From assembly GCF_003324185.1 (NCBI RefSeq), contig NZ_PXUP01000003.1, forward strand, positions 1-64,000: DNA of 64,000 nucleotides. The letters run 5' to 3'. Below, one piece after another: positions 43,538 through 52,607 of the stretch. The position numbers and the translations under genes were made by a program. The notes beneath the pieces were generated by a model. It saw only the letters and a program-made list of their open reading frames with translations. It was not told the origin of the DNA and made no database searches. How positions within the stretch are numbered: position 1 is the first letter of the stretch; each line of letters begins with the position of its first letter. Origin of the DNA: Faecalibacterium prausnitzii (GTDB lineage Bacteria; Bacillota; Clostridia; Oscillospirales; Ruminococcaceae).

Positions 43538-45232
43538 ATGAAACGCATTTCTCGTCGTAATTTCCTCAAGGTTGCAGGCGTGGGTGCCGCTGCTCTGGGT
43601 CTGGCAGCCTGTGGCGGCAGCAAGTCCGGTTCTACCGCAACCTCCGGTACTGCTTCTTCTGCTGCTGGTTCCTCTACCGGCAGTGTCAACACCGCTGGCT
43701 TCACCGTCCAGTACGGCCCCAACCCCGAGACTCTGGATCCCTCTTTGAACAGCGCTGTTGATGGCGCCAACACCATCATCACCATCTTCGAGCCCCTGCT
43801 GATCATCAACGAGAACAACGAAGTTATTGGTGGCCAGGCTGAGAGCTGGGAAGCAAGCGAGGACGGCCTGACCTGGACCTTCACCATGCGTGACGGCCTG
43901 AAGTGGAGCGATGGCACCGACCTGACCGCTAAGGACTTTGAGTACACCTTCAAGCGTATGGTCAACCCCGACACCGCAGCTCCCTACGCAGAGACCTGCC
44001 TGGGCATGATCGATGGTTTTGACGCAGCACAGGCCGGTGATACCGATGCTCTGAACGTCAAGGCAAGCGACGACGGCAAGACCCTGACCATCGTGCTGTC
44101 CTACCCCTGCTCCTACTTCGACAAGATGGCCGCATTCGCATCCATGAGCCCTGTGCAGCAGGCTACCGTTGAGGCCAACGGCGATGCATGGTGCACCTCC
44201 GCTGAGACCTTCGTCTCCAACGGCCCCTACATGATCACCGAGTGGACTCCCTCCGAGCGTATCGTTCTGACCAAGAACCCCAACTACGTTGGCGGCTGGG
44301 ATAGCTCCAAGATCGTTTCCGACAGCATCACCCTGCTGTTGCTGGAGGACTCTTCTGCTTCCTACGCTGCTTACAACAGCGGCGAGGCTGTCCTGATCAA
44401 GGACGTGCCCACCGACGAGATCCCCAGCCTGACCAAGGCAGAGGACGGCGGCGACTTCTACGTTGACACCATTCTGGGCACCTACTACGTCAGCCTGAAC
44501 CTGCAGCGTGATGCCTTCAAGGATGCCAAGGTCCGCAAGGCTCTGGCTCTGGCCATCGACCGCGACTATGTTGGTAACACCATCATGCAGGGCACCTACT
44601 CTGCTGCATCCAACTTGGTTGGCCCCGGCATCGTGGACGAGCAGGGCTACTTCTACGACAACGCGAACGGCGGTTCTCCCTACATTGCTGATGACTACGA
44701 GGCAAATATGGCCGAGGCTAAGAAGCTGCTGGAAGAAGCTGGCTACCCCAATGGCGAGGGCTTCCCCACCATCGAGTACAGCACCAACGATTCCGGCTAC
44801 CATGTGCCTCTGGCAGAGTACCTGCAGCAGACTTGGGGCGATCTGGGCATCACTTTGAGCATCAGCAAGATGGAGTGGTCTGCCTTCACCGCTGCTCGCC
44901 GTGCCGGCGAGTACGATGTTGCCCGTAACGGCTGGGTCATGGACTACAACGATCCTTCCAACATGATCGAGCAGTTCTGCACCGACAACGGCAACAATGA
45001 TGGTAAGTACTCCAACCCTGACTTCGATGCTGCTATGGAGGCTTCCAAGGTTGCTGATCCTGCCGAGCACTTTGCGCAGCTGCATAAGGCTGAGGACATC
45101 CTGATGGAGGATATGGGCTGCATCCCCGTTGCTTACTACAACGACTTCTGGCTGCAGAGCTCTTCTCTGAAGGGCGTCTGGCACAGCCCCTACGGCTACT
45201 GGTACTTCCAGTACGGCTACATCGAGGAGTGA
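43538..45232 (+). CDS. oppA: oligopeptide-binding lipoprotein OppA
   Basis: A 564-residue extracellular solute-binding protein of family 5. The signal MKRISRRNFLKVAGVGAA has a textbook twin-arginine motif (SRRNFLK) and a lipobox LAAC. The mature protein has the family landmarks GPNPETLDPSLNSAVDGAN, GLTWTFTMRDGLKWSDGT and, near the C-terminus, NGWVMDYNDPSNM, which lines the peptide pocket. It is transcribed separately from oppBCDF, consistent with the need for excess binding protein. Two hairpins follow the stop. Confidence 0.93.
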   Translation: MKRISRRNFLKVAGVGAAALGLAACGGSKSGSTATSGTASSAAGSSTGSVNTAGFTVQYGPNPETLDPSLNSAVDGANTIITIFEPLLIINENNEVIGGQAESWEASEDGLTWTFTMRDGLKWSDGTDLTAKDFEYTFKRMVNPDTAAPYAETCLGMIDGFDAAQAGDTDALNVKASDDGKTLTIVLSYPCSYFDKMAAFASMSPVQQATVEANGDAWCTSAETFVSNGPYMITEWTPSERIVLTKNPNYVGGWDSSKIVSDSITLLLLEDSSASYAAYNSGEAVLIKDVPTDEIPSLTKAEDGGDFYVDTILGTYYVSLNLQRDAFKDAKVRKALALAIDRDYVGNTIMQGTYSAASNLVGPGIVDEQGYFYDNANGGSPYIADDYEANMAEAKKLLEEAGYPNGEGFPTIEYSTNDSGYHVPLAEYLQQTWGDLGITLSISKMEWSAFTAARRAGEYDVARNGWVMDYNDPSNMIEQFCTDNGNNDGKYSNPDFDAAMEASKVADPAEHFAQLHKAEDILMEDMGCIPVAYYNDFWLQSSSLKGVWHSPYGYWYFQYGYIEE

Positions 45233-45282
45233 TTTCCTCCCTGTGCTGTGCAGCGTAAGCTGAACCGTAAACTATAAGCACC

Positions 45283-45325
45283 AAGCACCCCGCTGACCGG
45301 AAATGGTTGGCGGGGTGCTTTTTTG
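45283..45325 (+). terminator. terminator of oppA
   Basis: AAGCACCCCGC pairs with GCGGGGTGCTT, followed by TTTTG. Confidence 0.85.
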
Positions 45326-45339
45326 CTGTTACCCTGCAA

Positions 45340-45380
45340 AAAAGACGAGTGCTCGGTTTTGTCGAGCACTCGTCTTTTAT
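45340..45380 (-). terminator. terminator of the minus-strand gene 45409-46167
   Basis: AAAAGACGAGTGCTCG pairs with CGAGCACTCGTCTTTT around a 6-base loop; on the minus strand a TTTTTTG run follows. It may act in both directions. Confidence 0.8.
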
Positions 45381-45408
45381 ATGTAAACCAGATTGAAAAG
45401 GTACCAGC

Positions 45409-46167
45409 TTACACCGCAGCCATGGCGGCCAGAACGCTTTGCCAGCTCTTGCTGCGTGCGGCAGGCACCGGCGCGGGGCGGGTGCGCCGTGCAGCAGGGG
45501 CACTATGACCGGTTGCAGAGGATACCGTCAGGGCAGGGGAGGGGCAAAAGAACACAGCGGTGTCCTTTGCCAGCCACTGCGCAGCCAGTGCGGCGGCCTG
45601 CGGGTCAGACTGCAACGCACGGCGCTCGTTTCCGGCCAGAAAATCAGCCAGCCAGTACAAAATTGCGGCCAGCGGCAGGCAGGGGGAAGCGTCCTGACTC
45701 CAGTAACTCCAGCGTGCGCCGCGGCCGAGGTGGCTTTCGACTGTGATCTGTGCGCCGGTGCGGGCATTCTGCGGGATGATACCAACATAGTTCGTGCCGG
45801 CGCGCTGCCCCAGTTCCTCCACAAGGCGCTGGGTGCGGGCGGCATCCAGCCGATCCTCCCGGCAGTAGGCGCGGAAGTCGGTCTGGCTGAGCAGGCTGTC
45901 GGCACTGGACGGAAAACGTCCGGTCAGCTGCCCATCGGCATTGTGGCACAGCTGCCAGCCCTTGCGGAACAGCTGAAAATTCAGGCAGCGCCGCCCCATG
46001 GTGGAGTAGCACACAAGGGCGCTCTGCTCCCCGGGCAGCTGTTTTACTTCAAGATAGGCATCGTTGCCGCAGGTGTCCTGCAAACGGATGGTGAGCAGCA
46101 GCTGTGCACCGGCGTGCAGGGTGGACATGGCGTTGTGCATGGCGTCAAAATAACGGGAAGCGTCCAT
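45409..46167 (-). CDS. hypothetical protein
   Basis: A 252-residue soluble protein without signal or membrane segments. The middle shows FRAYCREDRLDAARTQRLVE and a region beginning SYWSQDASPCLPLAAILYWL; the C-terminal 60 residues are Ala/Pro/Arg-rich and likely disordered. No family recognised. ATG 46167 has AGGAAGGAG 8 bases upstream, a very strong site; the longer frame from 46272 is rejected. It is downstream of the VWA gene on the same strand but separated by a terminator, so a link with the MoxR-VWA pair is only positional. Confidence 0.6.
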   Translation of the reverse strand: MDASRYFDAMHNAMSTLHAGAQLLLTIRLQDTCGNDAYLEVKQLPGEQSALVCYSTMGRRCLNFQLFRKGWQLCHNADGQLTGRFPSSADSLLSQTDFRAYCREDRLDAARTQRLVEELGQRAGTNYVGIIPQNARTGAQITVESHLGRGARWSYWSQDASPCLPLAAILYWLADFLAGNERRALQSDPQAAALAAQWLAKDTAVFFCPSPALTVSSATGHSAPAARRTRPAPVPAARSKSWQSVLAAMAAV

Positions 46168-46388
46168 GATTGATCTCCTTCCTAAAAAGCAAACAGCGAA
46201 ACGTTGTAAAAGTGCCAGCCGGGTGATCGGGCCGACAGGCTGTATAAAACTTCTCTGAACGTAGTATAGCATACTTTTGAGGAAAAAACAACTGCAAGTT
46301 TCTTCGAAACGACAAAATTTTGCAAAAGCTTATGGCATGGAGCAAACAGAAGTTCAAAGCATGGTTGTGCTTTATGATAATCGGTTGT

Positions 46389-46450
46389 GAAAAATGACCC
46401 CTGCGGGAGATGCCGGCTAAGGCAGGAGTTGCTCCCACAGGGGTCATTTT
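46389..46450 (-). terminator. terminator of the MoxR-VWA operon
   Basis: AAATGACCCCTG..GGGAG pairs with CTCCC..CAGGGGTCATTT; both sides carry A/T tracts, so it can act on either strand, here 8 bases after the VWA stop. Confidence 0.8.
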
Positions 46451-46457
46451 ATATTTT

Positions 46458-48212
46458 TCAATCGCCAAGCTCCCGAATCTCGTTCTGGATCAATCGCCCG
46501 GCAGCGCGGGCAAGCTGATCCATGCCGCGGATGCGCGCCATATTTTTGCCGTAGATCTGCGTGGCGGCACCGGCGCTGCTGTCCTCGCCCATAAAAACGG
46601 CAGACACCCGCACCCCCTGCCGCTGCAAGGTGCGCACCTGCGCGGCGGTATCGGTAACACCGGCGGCGTCCTCGTAGGCGCAGCCCAGCGGGTTCTCTGC
46701 TGTGGGCGGAATGCGGCGGCTGTCGTTGGGGCTGGCATCGGTCAGCAGGATCATCAGGTGGCGCGGGGCGGGGCCGGGGGCGTACTGAATCAGATCACCC
46801 GCTGCCCGCAGCGCCAGACCGTCTCGGTTCCAGCCTGAGGCGAAGTACCGGAAGATGTTCTGCCTGTTCTTGTCCGCAAAGCCTTTCAGCACCCGCAGTA
46901 CCGTGTAGCCCCGCAGGCTGCTAAAGGCGCTTACTCGCACCGGAATACCGCAGTTGGCCAAGCTTTCGGCCAGAATGACACCCTGCGCCGCAATCACCTC
47001 CTGACAGTGTAGGCGGGAGGCGGAGGCGTCCAGCAGCAGATCCACTGTAAAGGCGGGGCAGTTTTCCTCCTCCGGGCACAAAAACACCCTGTTATCGTTC
47101 AGGTAAGGGGCGCGCCACACCCGCCCGGCGCACAGGTTGCCGCTGCGTGCCACCCGCTGGTCGGGCTGCTGATGCACCAGAATGCAGTTGCGGATCTGTT
47201 CGGTAAGGCGCAGCACCACGCTGCGGTGCAGCTCCTGATTTTTTGCATAGTAGGCGCGGTTGCGTTCGGCCTGCAATTCGGCCTGCTGTGCCAGCTGCCG
47301 CGCTTCCGGGGTGGGGGCCTGCGCCGGGCTGGGTACACCGGCGCTGAACCACAAGTGACAGCCCAAATGCACCCCAGTGCACAACTCCTGCTCAGTCTTG
47401 CGCAGCTGCTCCGGCGGGTAGAAGCAGCGCCCGAAGCAGCTTTCAATGTAGGCGCGGTCCTGCGCGGCGCGCTGCTTCAGGGTGATGTTTGCCCGGCGCT
47501 TGTCCACCGCCAGCCCGCTGCCAGTGGCATCCACCGCACCGGAATGCTCCACCGTCACCCGGTCGGTCTTGATCATCTGGGTGGGCATGGTTTTGGTAGC
47601 AAGCTTTGCCCAAAAGCCTTGCAGCCGCAGATGCAGCGCGGGTTTCTGGCGTACCTTGCCGTCAAACAGGGCAAATTTTGCAAACAGCGCCAGCAGGTCG
47701 TTTTTGAGCTGTGCTGGTTCCGGTACGGTCTCCGGTTCCAGCGCGGCGGCAAGGCTGCTCTCGTAAGGGGTCATGACCGGGGCGGTGTGTCCCAGCACCT
47801 TGCGCCAGCGCGCAGCCTGCATGGTGTACACCAGCTGGTTTTTCGCCATCCACTCCTGCCGCGAAAGCTTGTACTGGATGGCAAAAAAGTAGTCCGCGTG
47901 GGCAAACCGCAGCGCCTCCAGCACCGGGCGGCGGGGCAGCTCCAGCCGGTATGCGGCGTTTTCCAGATATAGCCACGCCATATCGTCCAGCATGGGCTGG
48001 CGCACATCGCCCTCCCAAGCGGAAAAAATGTCCCGGATCAGCGCATCACCGTAGTATTTATGCACCAGCCCTACGATGCAGTTCATGTAAAAATCAATGG
48101 TGCCGTCTGTGTTATGGGCCAGAAACAGCGGCTCAAAGCCGTAGGCTCCGGCAGCGGCCCAGACCTGATTGGCCGCACGCCGCTCCTGCGCGGTGTAGCT
48201 TTGGGCGTCCAT
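46458..48212 (-). CDS. VWA-domain protein (CobT/NorD-like), partner of MoxR ATPase
   Basis: A 584-residue cytoplasmic protein with a C-terminal von Willebrand A domain. The metal site is complete: DASAS at 395-399 and, later, LLTDASPND. The N-terminal 380 residues are helical and charged, with no enzyme motif. VWA proteins of this type work with MoxR/CobS/NorQ AAA+ ATPases as chaperone machines that insert metals or remodel enzymes. Its ATPase is encoded directly upstream, sharing one base (TGATG). No metalloenzyme client is evident nearby. Confidence 0.8.
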   Translation of the reverse strand: MDAQSYTAQERRAANQVWAAAGAYGFEPLFLAHNTDGTIDFYMNCIVGLVHKYYGDALIRDIFSAWEGDVRQPMLDDMAWLYLENAAYRLELPRRPVLEALRFAHADYFFAIQYKLSRQEWMAKNQLVYTMQAARWRKVLGHTAPVMTPYESSLAAALEPETVPEPAQLKNDLLALFAKFALFDGKVRQKPALHLRLQGFWAKLATKTMPTQMIKTDRVTVEHSGAVDATGSGLAVDKRRANITLKQRAAQDRAYIESCFGRCFYPPEQLRKTEQELCTGVHLGCHLWFSAGVPSPAQAPTPEARQLAQQAELQAERNRAYYAKNQELHRSVVLRLTEQIRNCILVHQQPDQRVARSGNLCAGRVWRAPYLNDNRVFLCPEEENCPAFTVDLLLDASASRLHCQEVIAAQGVILAESLANCGIPVRVSAFSSLRGYTVLRVLKGFADKNRQNIFRYFASGWNRDGLALRAAGDLIQYAPGPAPRHLMILLTDASPNDSRRIPPTAENPLGCAYEDAAGVTDTAAQVRTLQRQGVRVSAVFMGEDSSAGAATQIYGKNMARIRGMDQLARAAGRLIQNEIRELGD

Positions 48213-49132
48213 CAGGCAAACAGCTTTCCGGCATCCAACTTGGCCGGGATGCGTGCGGCGATCACGTCCCGGATCAGCCCCTGCTCGTAGGAGTCAAAGG
48301 CCTTGTTGGTGATGCCCATATCCAGCGCCGCCCCGGCCGGGATGCCCCTGCGGATCAGCCGCAGCGCGTCCAGCATACCGCGCAGATCCAGCGCTTTGGT
48401 GGAAATCTCGGCACTGTCGCACTTTTTCTGCAGGTCCAGAAACAGCAGTGCAAACTGGTGCACATATTTTGCCGAAAGATCCGGGAACTGCGCCCGCAGC
48501 AGCTTTTCCAGATTATCTTGGGTGATGGTGGGCATCTGCACCACTGCAAAGCGGGAGGTAAGCGCCTCGTTCAGCTCCCGGGTGCCCGCGTAGCCGTAGT
48601 TCATGGTGGCGATAAAGCGGGTCTCCTCGGCCAGCGGGATGCGGTCGTAACCGGGTACATCGATGGCGCGGCGGAAGTCCAGCACCGCGTGCAGCACCGC
48701 CAGCGCCTCGTTTTTGGCCATGTTGATCTCGTCCAGCACGCCGAAGCCGCCGCACTGTGCGCAGCGGTACACCGGCCCGGGACGGAACACCACCTGCCCG
48801 CCCGCAAAGGTATCCATGCCGATGAGGGAGGCGGCATCCATGTTTACATGAAAGGAGATGTCCCACGCGGGGCGGCCAAAAGCGGCGGCAAGGTTTTCTG
48901 CCAGCACGTTTTTGCCGGTGGCTTTGCCGCCGGCCAGCAGCAGGTTTTCGCCGCAGAGGATGGCCGCCAGCGCCTGCTCCCACACCTCTTTGCCGTAGTA
49001 GGTAAAGGCAGGGGCAGGGATGCGCGGGCGCAGCGCCTCGCTGAGCGGATGGGCGGCGCGGTATTCCTGCACCGCCGTAAGCAGGGCGGGGTCCACCCCT
49101 TCCTGCCGTAATGTATCCAGAATATCCGACAT
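48212..49132 (-). CDS. MoxR/CobS-type AAA+ ATPase
   Basis: A 306-residue AAA+ ATPase. Walker A lies at about 67-75 (AGGKATGKN, a CobS/NorQ-like variant), Walker B at 131-136 (VLDEIN), with the sensor ATMNYGYAGTRELNEALTSR following. A CAQC pair at 124-127 just before Walker B is unusual for the family and could bind a metal. ATG 49132 follows GAGGTG; the frame continues upstream without a ribosome site. It forms an operon with the downstream VWA protein. Confidence 0.85.
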   Translation of the reverse strand: MSDILDTLRQEGVDPALLTAVQEYRAAHPLSEALRPRIPAPAFTYYGKEVWEQALAAILCGENLLLAGGKATGKNVLAENLAAAFGRPAWDISFHVNMDAASLIGMDTFAGGQVVFRPGPVYRCAQCGGFGVLDEINMAKNEALAVLHAVLDFRRAIDVPGYDRIPLAEETRFIATMNYGYAGTRELNEALTSRFAVVQMPTITQDNLEKLLRAQFPDLSAKYVHQFALLFLDLQKKCDSAEISTKALDLRGMLDALRLIRRGIPAGAALDMGITNKAFDSYEQGLIRDVIAARIPAKLDAGKLFA

Positions 49133-49240
49133 TTGTACAAACACCTCGATCTCTGACCGGGCGGGAATGAACTGCCCGGTTTCACGCTTATCATAGCACA
49201 ATCGCGGGCATTTGTGTAGAGGGCGTGCGGGGCAAAAACA

Positions 49241-49274
49241 CAAAAAGGGGCAGCCCCAAATGGGGCTGCCCCTC
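49241..49274 (-). terminator. terminator of the flavoprotein gene
   Basis: AGGGGCAGCCCC pairs with GGGGCTGCCCCT around AAAT; on the minus strand TTTTTGTG follows. Confidence 0.8.
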
Positions 49275-49325
49275 TTCACATGAAAAAGAAAAAACGCTTA
49301 GAGTATGCCGGAGAACTGCGCTTTA

Positions 49326-51353
49326 TCAGGCGTTCTCCAGACCGGCCATCTGCTTGACGGATTTGATGGCAAAGGTCAGGGTGCGGCCACAAGCGGTGCC
49401 GCCCATGACGCAGGGGTAGTTGTTCTGGAAGAAGCTGCCGGACATATCGCCGGTAATGTACAGGCCGGGAATGGGCTCGTTGTTGCTATCCTTCGCCTGG
49501 CAGTTTTCAGTGATGGAAATACCCTGCATACTGCACAGCAGAGAGGCACCCAGCCAGCAGCCGTAGAAGGGCGCGGTGCGGATGGCGCTCAGGCGGCTTG
49601 CAGGCTTGCCGAAGTCCTCGTCGTTCTGCTTGTCGTACAGCTCGTTATAGCGGGCAACGGTGGCTACAAAGTTGTCCTTGTCAGCACCGGTAAAGCCCAT
49701 CTTGTCGGCAAGCTCTTCAATGGTGTCCGCCTTCATGATCAGGCCCTCACCCTCGTACTGCTCCAGCTGACCTTCCATCATGCCGGGGATGTAACGGGTC
49801 AGTGCAGAGCAACCGATGGTGTGGAAGCGATCTACGTCGCTGCGGAAGTTTGCATCGTGGATCATGGCATAAACGTGCCCCGGCTGCTGGAAAGAAGCAT
49901 GGGAGGCATTGTCGTATTCCTGACTTTCGTTCATAAAACGCTCGCCATGGCGGTTGACCTTCAGGAAGGGCTGGCTGCCGGGGTTGTACTGACCCACAGT
50001 GCCGGGGAAGGCCTTGCCGCCAAAGGCAGAGCCGTTGTCCGCATAACCGGCATCCACACCGGGTGCCACCAGACCGCGGTCGAACAGCACGGGAGCAGGC
50101 TCTGCATCCAGATGTGCACCTGCCCAGATAGCGGCGCGGATACCATAGCCCTTGTCAGCAGGGGTATAGGAGCAGGCGGTGGTCACGCTGGTGCCCAGCG
50201 GGTCCAGCTGCTCCATCATGTAGGGATTGCCTGCATAGCCGCCACAGGCCAGCAGTACGCCCTTGGCTGCGTTGATGCGGATGAAGTGGTCGTCGGCAGT
50301 GCTCTGGGCGATAACGCCGGTGATGCGGCCGTCGGCATCCTTTTCCAGCTTGGCAAGGCCGGTGTTAAAGTCGATGCTGTAGCCCTTGCTCTCGATATAC
50401 TCCTGAAATACCACGTTGCGGGGCTTTTCGGCGCTGCTGTAGTCGACTTGCTGCACAGGGAACATCAGCTTGCTCTGGCTCACCTGCGTATCATCCGGCC
50501 ATTTGGCTTCATCGCCGGAGGTCAGGTTGCATACATAGTTGTAGGGCTCGCTTTCCAGAATGCCGGAAACAAAATCGTGCATGGCGGCAGACTCATTGAT
50601 CCAGGTCTTAACTACGCGCTGGTCGCAGCGACCGCCCATGGAGCGGGAAATCTCGCTCAGCAGCTCGGCGCGGTCAACAGGAGCGATGCCCTTTTTCTTT
50701 GCTTCGCTGCTGTCGATGGTGCCGTACCAGTGGCGGGTATCCATAACGGCAGAATTCTGCTCGATGATGCGGAAGTCCAGTCCGTTCTGTGCAGCATAAG
50801 CGGCTGCGCACATACCACCGTTGCCAGCGCCCACAATGACGATATCGGTATCCCATGTCTCAGTGATGGAAGCCTCGTCGATGTCAGGCTCTTTGCCCAG
50901 CCAGTCGTTCTCATCGCCGGTGGGCAGCTGCACGCTGGAGACCACGGCCTCGCCCTTAGCCTGTGCGTAGCAGCTCTTGGCGGCCTTCATCACGGCGTCA
51001 GAGGTGACGGTGGAGCCGGAAACACCGTCGATCTCGGCAGAGCCGGCGGCCATCAGCTGCTTGCGCAGCTCATCGGCAGCGGCAGCGCCGTAGGAAGCGG
51101 TCTCGCCGGAGGTGTCCACCACCACGTCGGTGACAGCGCTGTCGGAGAAGGTCATGGTGACCTTGACAGTGGAGGAGATACCCTCGGCAGTGCCCTCGTA
51201 GGTGCCGGGGGTGTACTGGCCGGCAGCACCGGAAGTGGAAGCGGAAGCAGAGCCGGAGGCGGCATTGCAGGCAGCCAAAGCACCGGCGGTCACACCGCTC
51301 ATGGCGGCAGCAGCGGCGATCTTGATAAAGCCCTTACGGGAGATCTTGTTCAT
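49326..51353 (-). CDS. exported FMN/FAD flavoprotein reductase (flavocytochrome c/fumarate reductase family)
   Basis: A 675-residue exported flavoenzyme. The signal MNKISRKGFIKIAAAAAM has a twin-arginine-like SRKGF motif and a possible lipobox (LAAC). An FMN_bind domain follows; DGVSGSTVTS is the covalent flavinylation site modified by ApbE-type transferases. The main body is an FAD-binding-2 domain starting TDIVIVGAGNGGMCAAAY. This is the layout of extracellular respiratory reductases acting on fumarate, urocanate or other acceptors; the substrate cannot be read from sequence. No haem motifs. ATG 51353 has AGAGAG upstream. Divergent from a LysR regulator. Confidence 0.87.
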   Translation of the reverse strand: MNKISRKGFIKIAAAAAMSGVTAGALAACNAASGSASASTSGAAGQYTPGTYEGTAEGISSTVKVTMTFSDSAVTDVVVDTSGETASYGAAAADELRKQLMAAGSAEIDGVSGSTVTSDAVMKAAKSCYAQAKGEAVVSSVQLPTGDENDWLGKEPDIDEASITETWDTDIVIVGAGNGGMCAAAYAAQNGLDFRIIEQNSAVMDTRHWYGTIDSSEAKKKGIAPVDRAELLSEISRSMGGRCDQRVVKTWINESAAMHDFVSGILESEPYNYVCNLTSGDEAKWPDDTQVSQSKLMFPVQQVDYSSAEKPRNVVFQEYIESKGYSIDFNTGLAKLEKDADGRITGVIAQSTADDHFIRINAAKGVLLACGGYAGNPYMMEQLDPLGTSVTTACSYTPADKGYGIRAAIWAGAHLDAEPAPVLFDRGLVAPGVDAGYADNGSAFGGKAFPGTVGQYNPGSQPFLKVNRHGERFMNESQEYDNASHASFQQPGHVYAMIHDANFRSDVDRFHTIGCSALTRYIPGMMEGQLEQYEGEGLIMKADTIEELADKMGFTGADKDNFVATVARYNELYDKQNDEDFGKPASRLSAIRTAPFYGCWLGASLLCSMQGISITENCQAKDSNNEPIPGLYITGDMSGSFFQNNYPCVMGGTACGRTLTFAIKSVKQMAGLENA

Positions 51354-51497
51354 AGGTACGCTCTCTTTCTTTTTTCTCTTCTTGTTTTCCTTCTTGTTGT
51401 GCAGCAAGGTGAAGGCCACTTTGCTGAATCCTTAACAATTGTAGCGTAGAAAAATGCTGTTTACAATTCAAGTTTATCATATTATAATTAAGGAAAA

Positions 51498-51512
51498 CCT
51501 AATGTATTTAGG
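51498..51512. promoter_or_regulatory. LysR-type operator palindrome
   Basis: CCTAA-TGTAT-TTAGG is a 15-bp dyad in the 171-bp divergent region, abutting the ribosome site of the LysR gene. Its position fits autoregulation; the flavoprotein start is about 145 bases away on the other side. Confidence 0.45.
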
Positions 51513-51524
51513 AGGAAGGAAAGA

Positions 51525-52442
51525 ATGAACCAGAGCGCGATGGCGGGCTTTGTAAAGATCGTGGAGATGAACAGCTTTTCTGCGGCGGCAGAGGCGCTGT
51601 ATCTTTCACAGTCGGCACTTTCGCAGCAGATCCGCACGCTGGAAGGGCAATTGCAGTTTGAACTGTTCCAGCATGTGCCGCGCCGTGTGGTGCTGACCCC
51701 GGCGGGATGGGATTTTTACCCCAAGGCAAAGCAGCTGCTGGAATTGTACGATGAGGCGGTGCATCATGCGCAGGCAGTAAAGCTGAATGCAAATCCACCC
51801 AAACGGCATCTACTGATCGGACATCAGAATATGCCGCTGCAAATGCTAGGCTTTGACCTGTTTGCCGCTACAGGGGAGTTGAGCAACCGCTTTTCTCCTA
51901 TAATGCACCGCTGTGCCAGCATAAAGGATGTCTGGAGGGCGTTGCTGAATGATGAGATCGATCTTTCATTACAGATCGAGTGTGCAGAGATCGCGGCGCG
52001 AGGCTTGCACTTTTATCCGGTAGTGTATATGCCAGAGATCGGCGTCCCATTTCATACGCCGCCGGAGGTGCCCCGTGGATATATTACGCTGGAACAGGCG
52101 GTGCAGTATCGGTGGATGTTTGCAGAAACACCAGAGCAGTCACTGTATGAGACCGCATTGCTGCACGAGGCTGCGAGACGGCAGGCAGAAATCATTCGCA
52201 GCGTAAAAAGTGTACAGTATGAACTGCCCAGCCTGATGCTGACCCCGGCAGTGTACTACCGCAGACCGGATCCTTCACAGGTGTTTATTCTGGATTGGAA
52301 CAAGGGAATGCGGTTTGGTATTGTTACGAAAGCGGAGCCGGACTCGGTGGTGATGGCCTATGTCCGCGCCTTGCAGCAACAGCTGCCGTCCCTCTCGGAA
52401 AAGCTGTTCGGCCTGAAGCTGGAACCGGTGGAGGAATCATAA
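51525..52442 (+). CDS. LysR-family transcriptional regulator
   Basis: A 305-residue regulator. The N-terminal helix-turn-helix is classic (NSFSAAAEALYLSQSALSQQ, then IRTLEGQLQFELF). The C-terminal effector domain is present but diverged, with an HHA..KLNANPPKRHLLIG link. GGAGGAAGG lies 7 bases before the ATG. Divergent orientation with the flavoprotein gene makes that gene its likely target, presumably in response to the enzyme's substrate. Confidence 0.9.
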   Translation: MNQSAMAGFVKIVEMNSFSAAAEALYLSQSALSQQIRTLEGQLQFELFQHVPRRVVLTPAGWDFYPKAKQLLELYDEAVHHAQAVKLNANPPKRHLLIGHQNMPLQMLGFDLFAATGELSNRFSPIMHRCASIKDVWRALLNDEIDLSLQIECAEIAARGLHFYPVVYMPEIGVPFHTPPEVPRGYITLEQAVQYRWMFAETPEQSLYETALLHEAARRQAEIIRSVKSVQYELPSLMLTPAVYYRRPDPSQVFILDWNKGMRFGIVTKAEPDSVVMAYVRALQQQLPSLSEKLFGLKLEPVEES

Positions 52443-52484
52443 AGAAAAGACGAAAAAACTTTCAGGCACGACAGATGTAGAAAA

Positions 52485-52534
52485 GCTCCCCCTCTCGGGG
52501 GAGCTGGCATCGCGCAGCGATGACTGAGAGGGGA
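52485..52534 (+). repeat. dispersed two-hairpin repeat
   Basis: AGCTCCCCCTCTCGGGGGAG hairpin, GGC, ATCGCGCAGCGAT hairpin, then GACTGAGAGGGG. Same plan as the copies at 19051-19110 and 19162-19209. Confidence 0.7.
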
Positions 52535-52540
52535 ATGCAA

Positions 52541-52584
52541 AGAGCACCTATTGCCCTAAAAAGGCAACAGGTGCTCTTTTTTCA
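52541..52584. terminator. bidirectional terminator between lysR and ABC exporter
   Basis: AAGAGCACCT pairs with AGGTGCTCTT with an inner TTGCC/GGCAA stem and T-runs on the plus side. It separates convergent genes. Confidence 0.8.
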
Positions 52585-52607
52585 GTTATATTGCGATAAC
52601 AGGTGCT

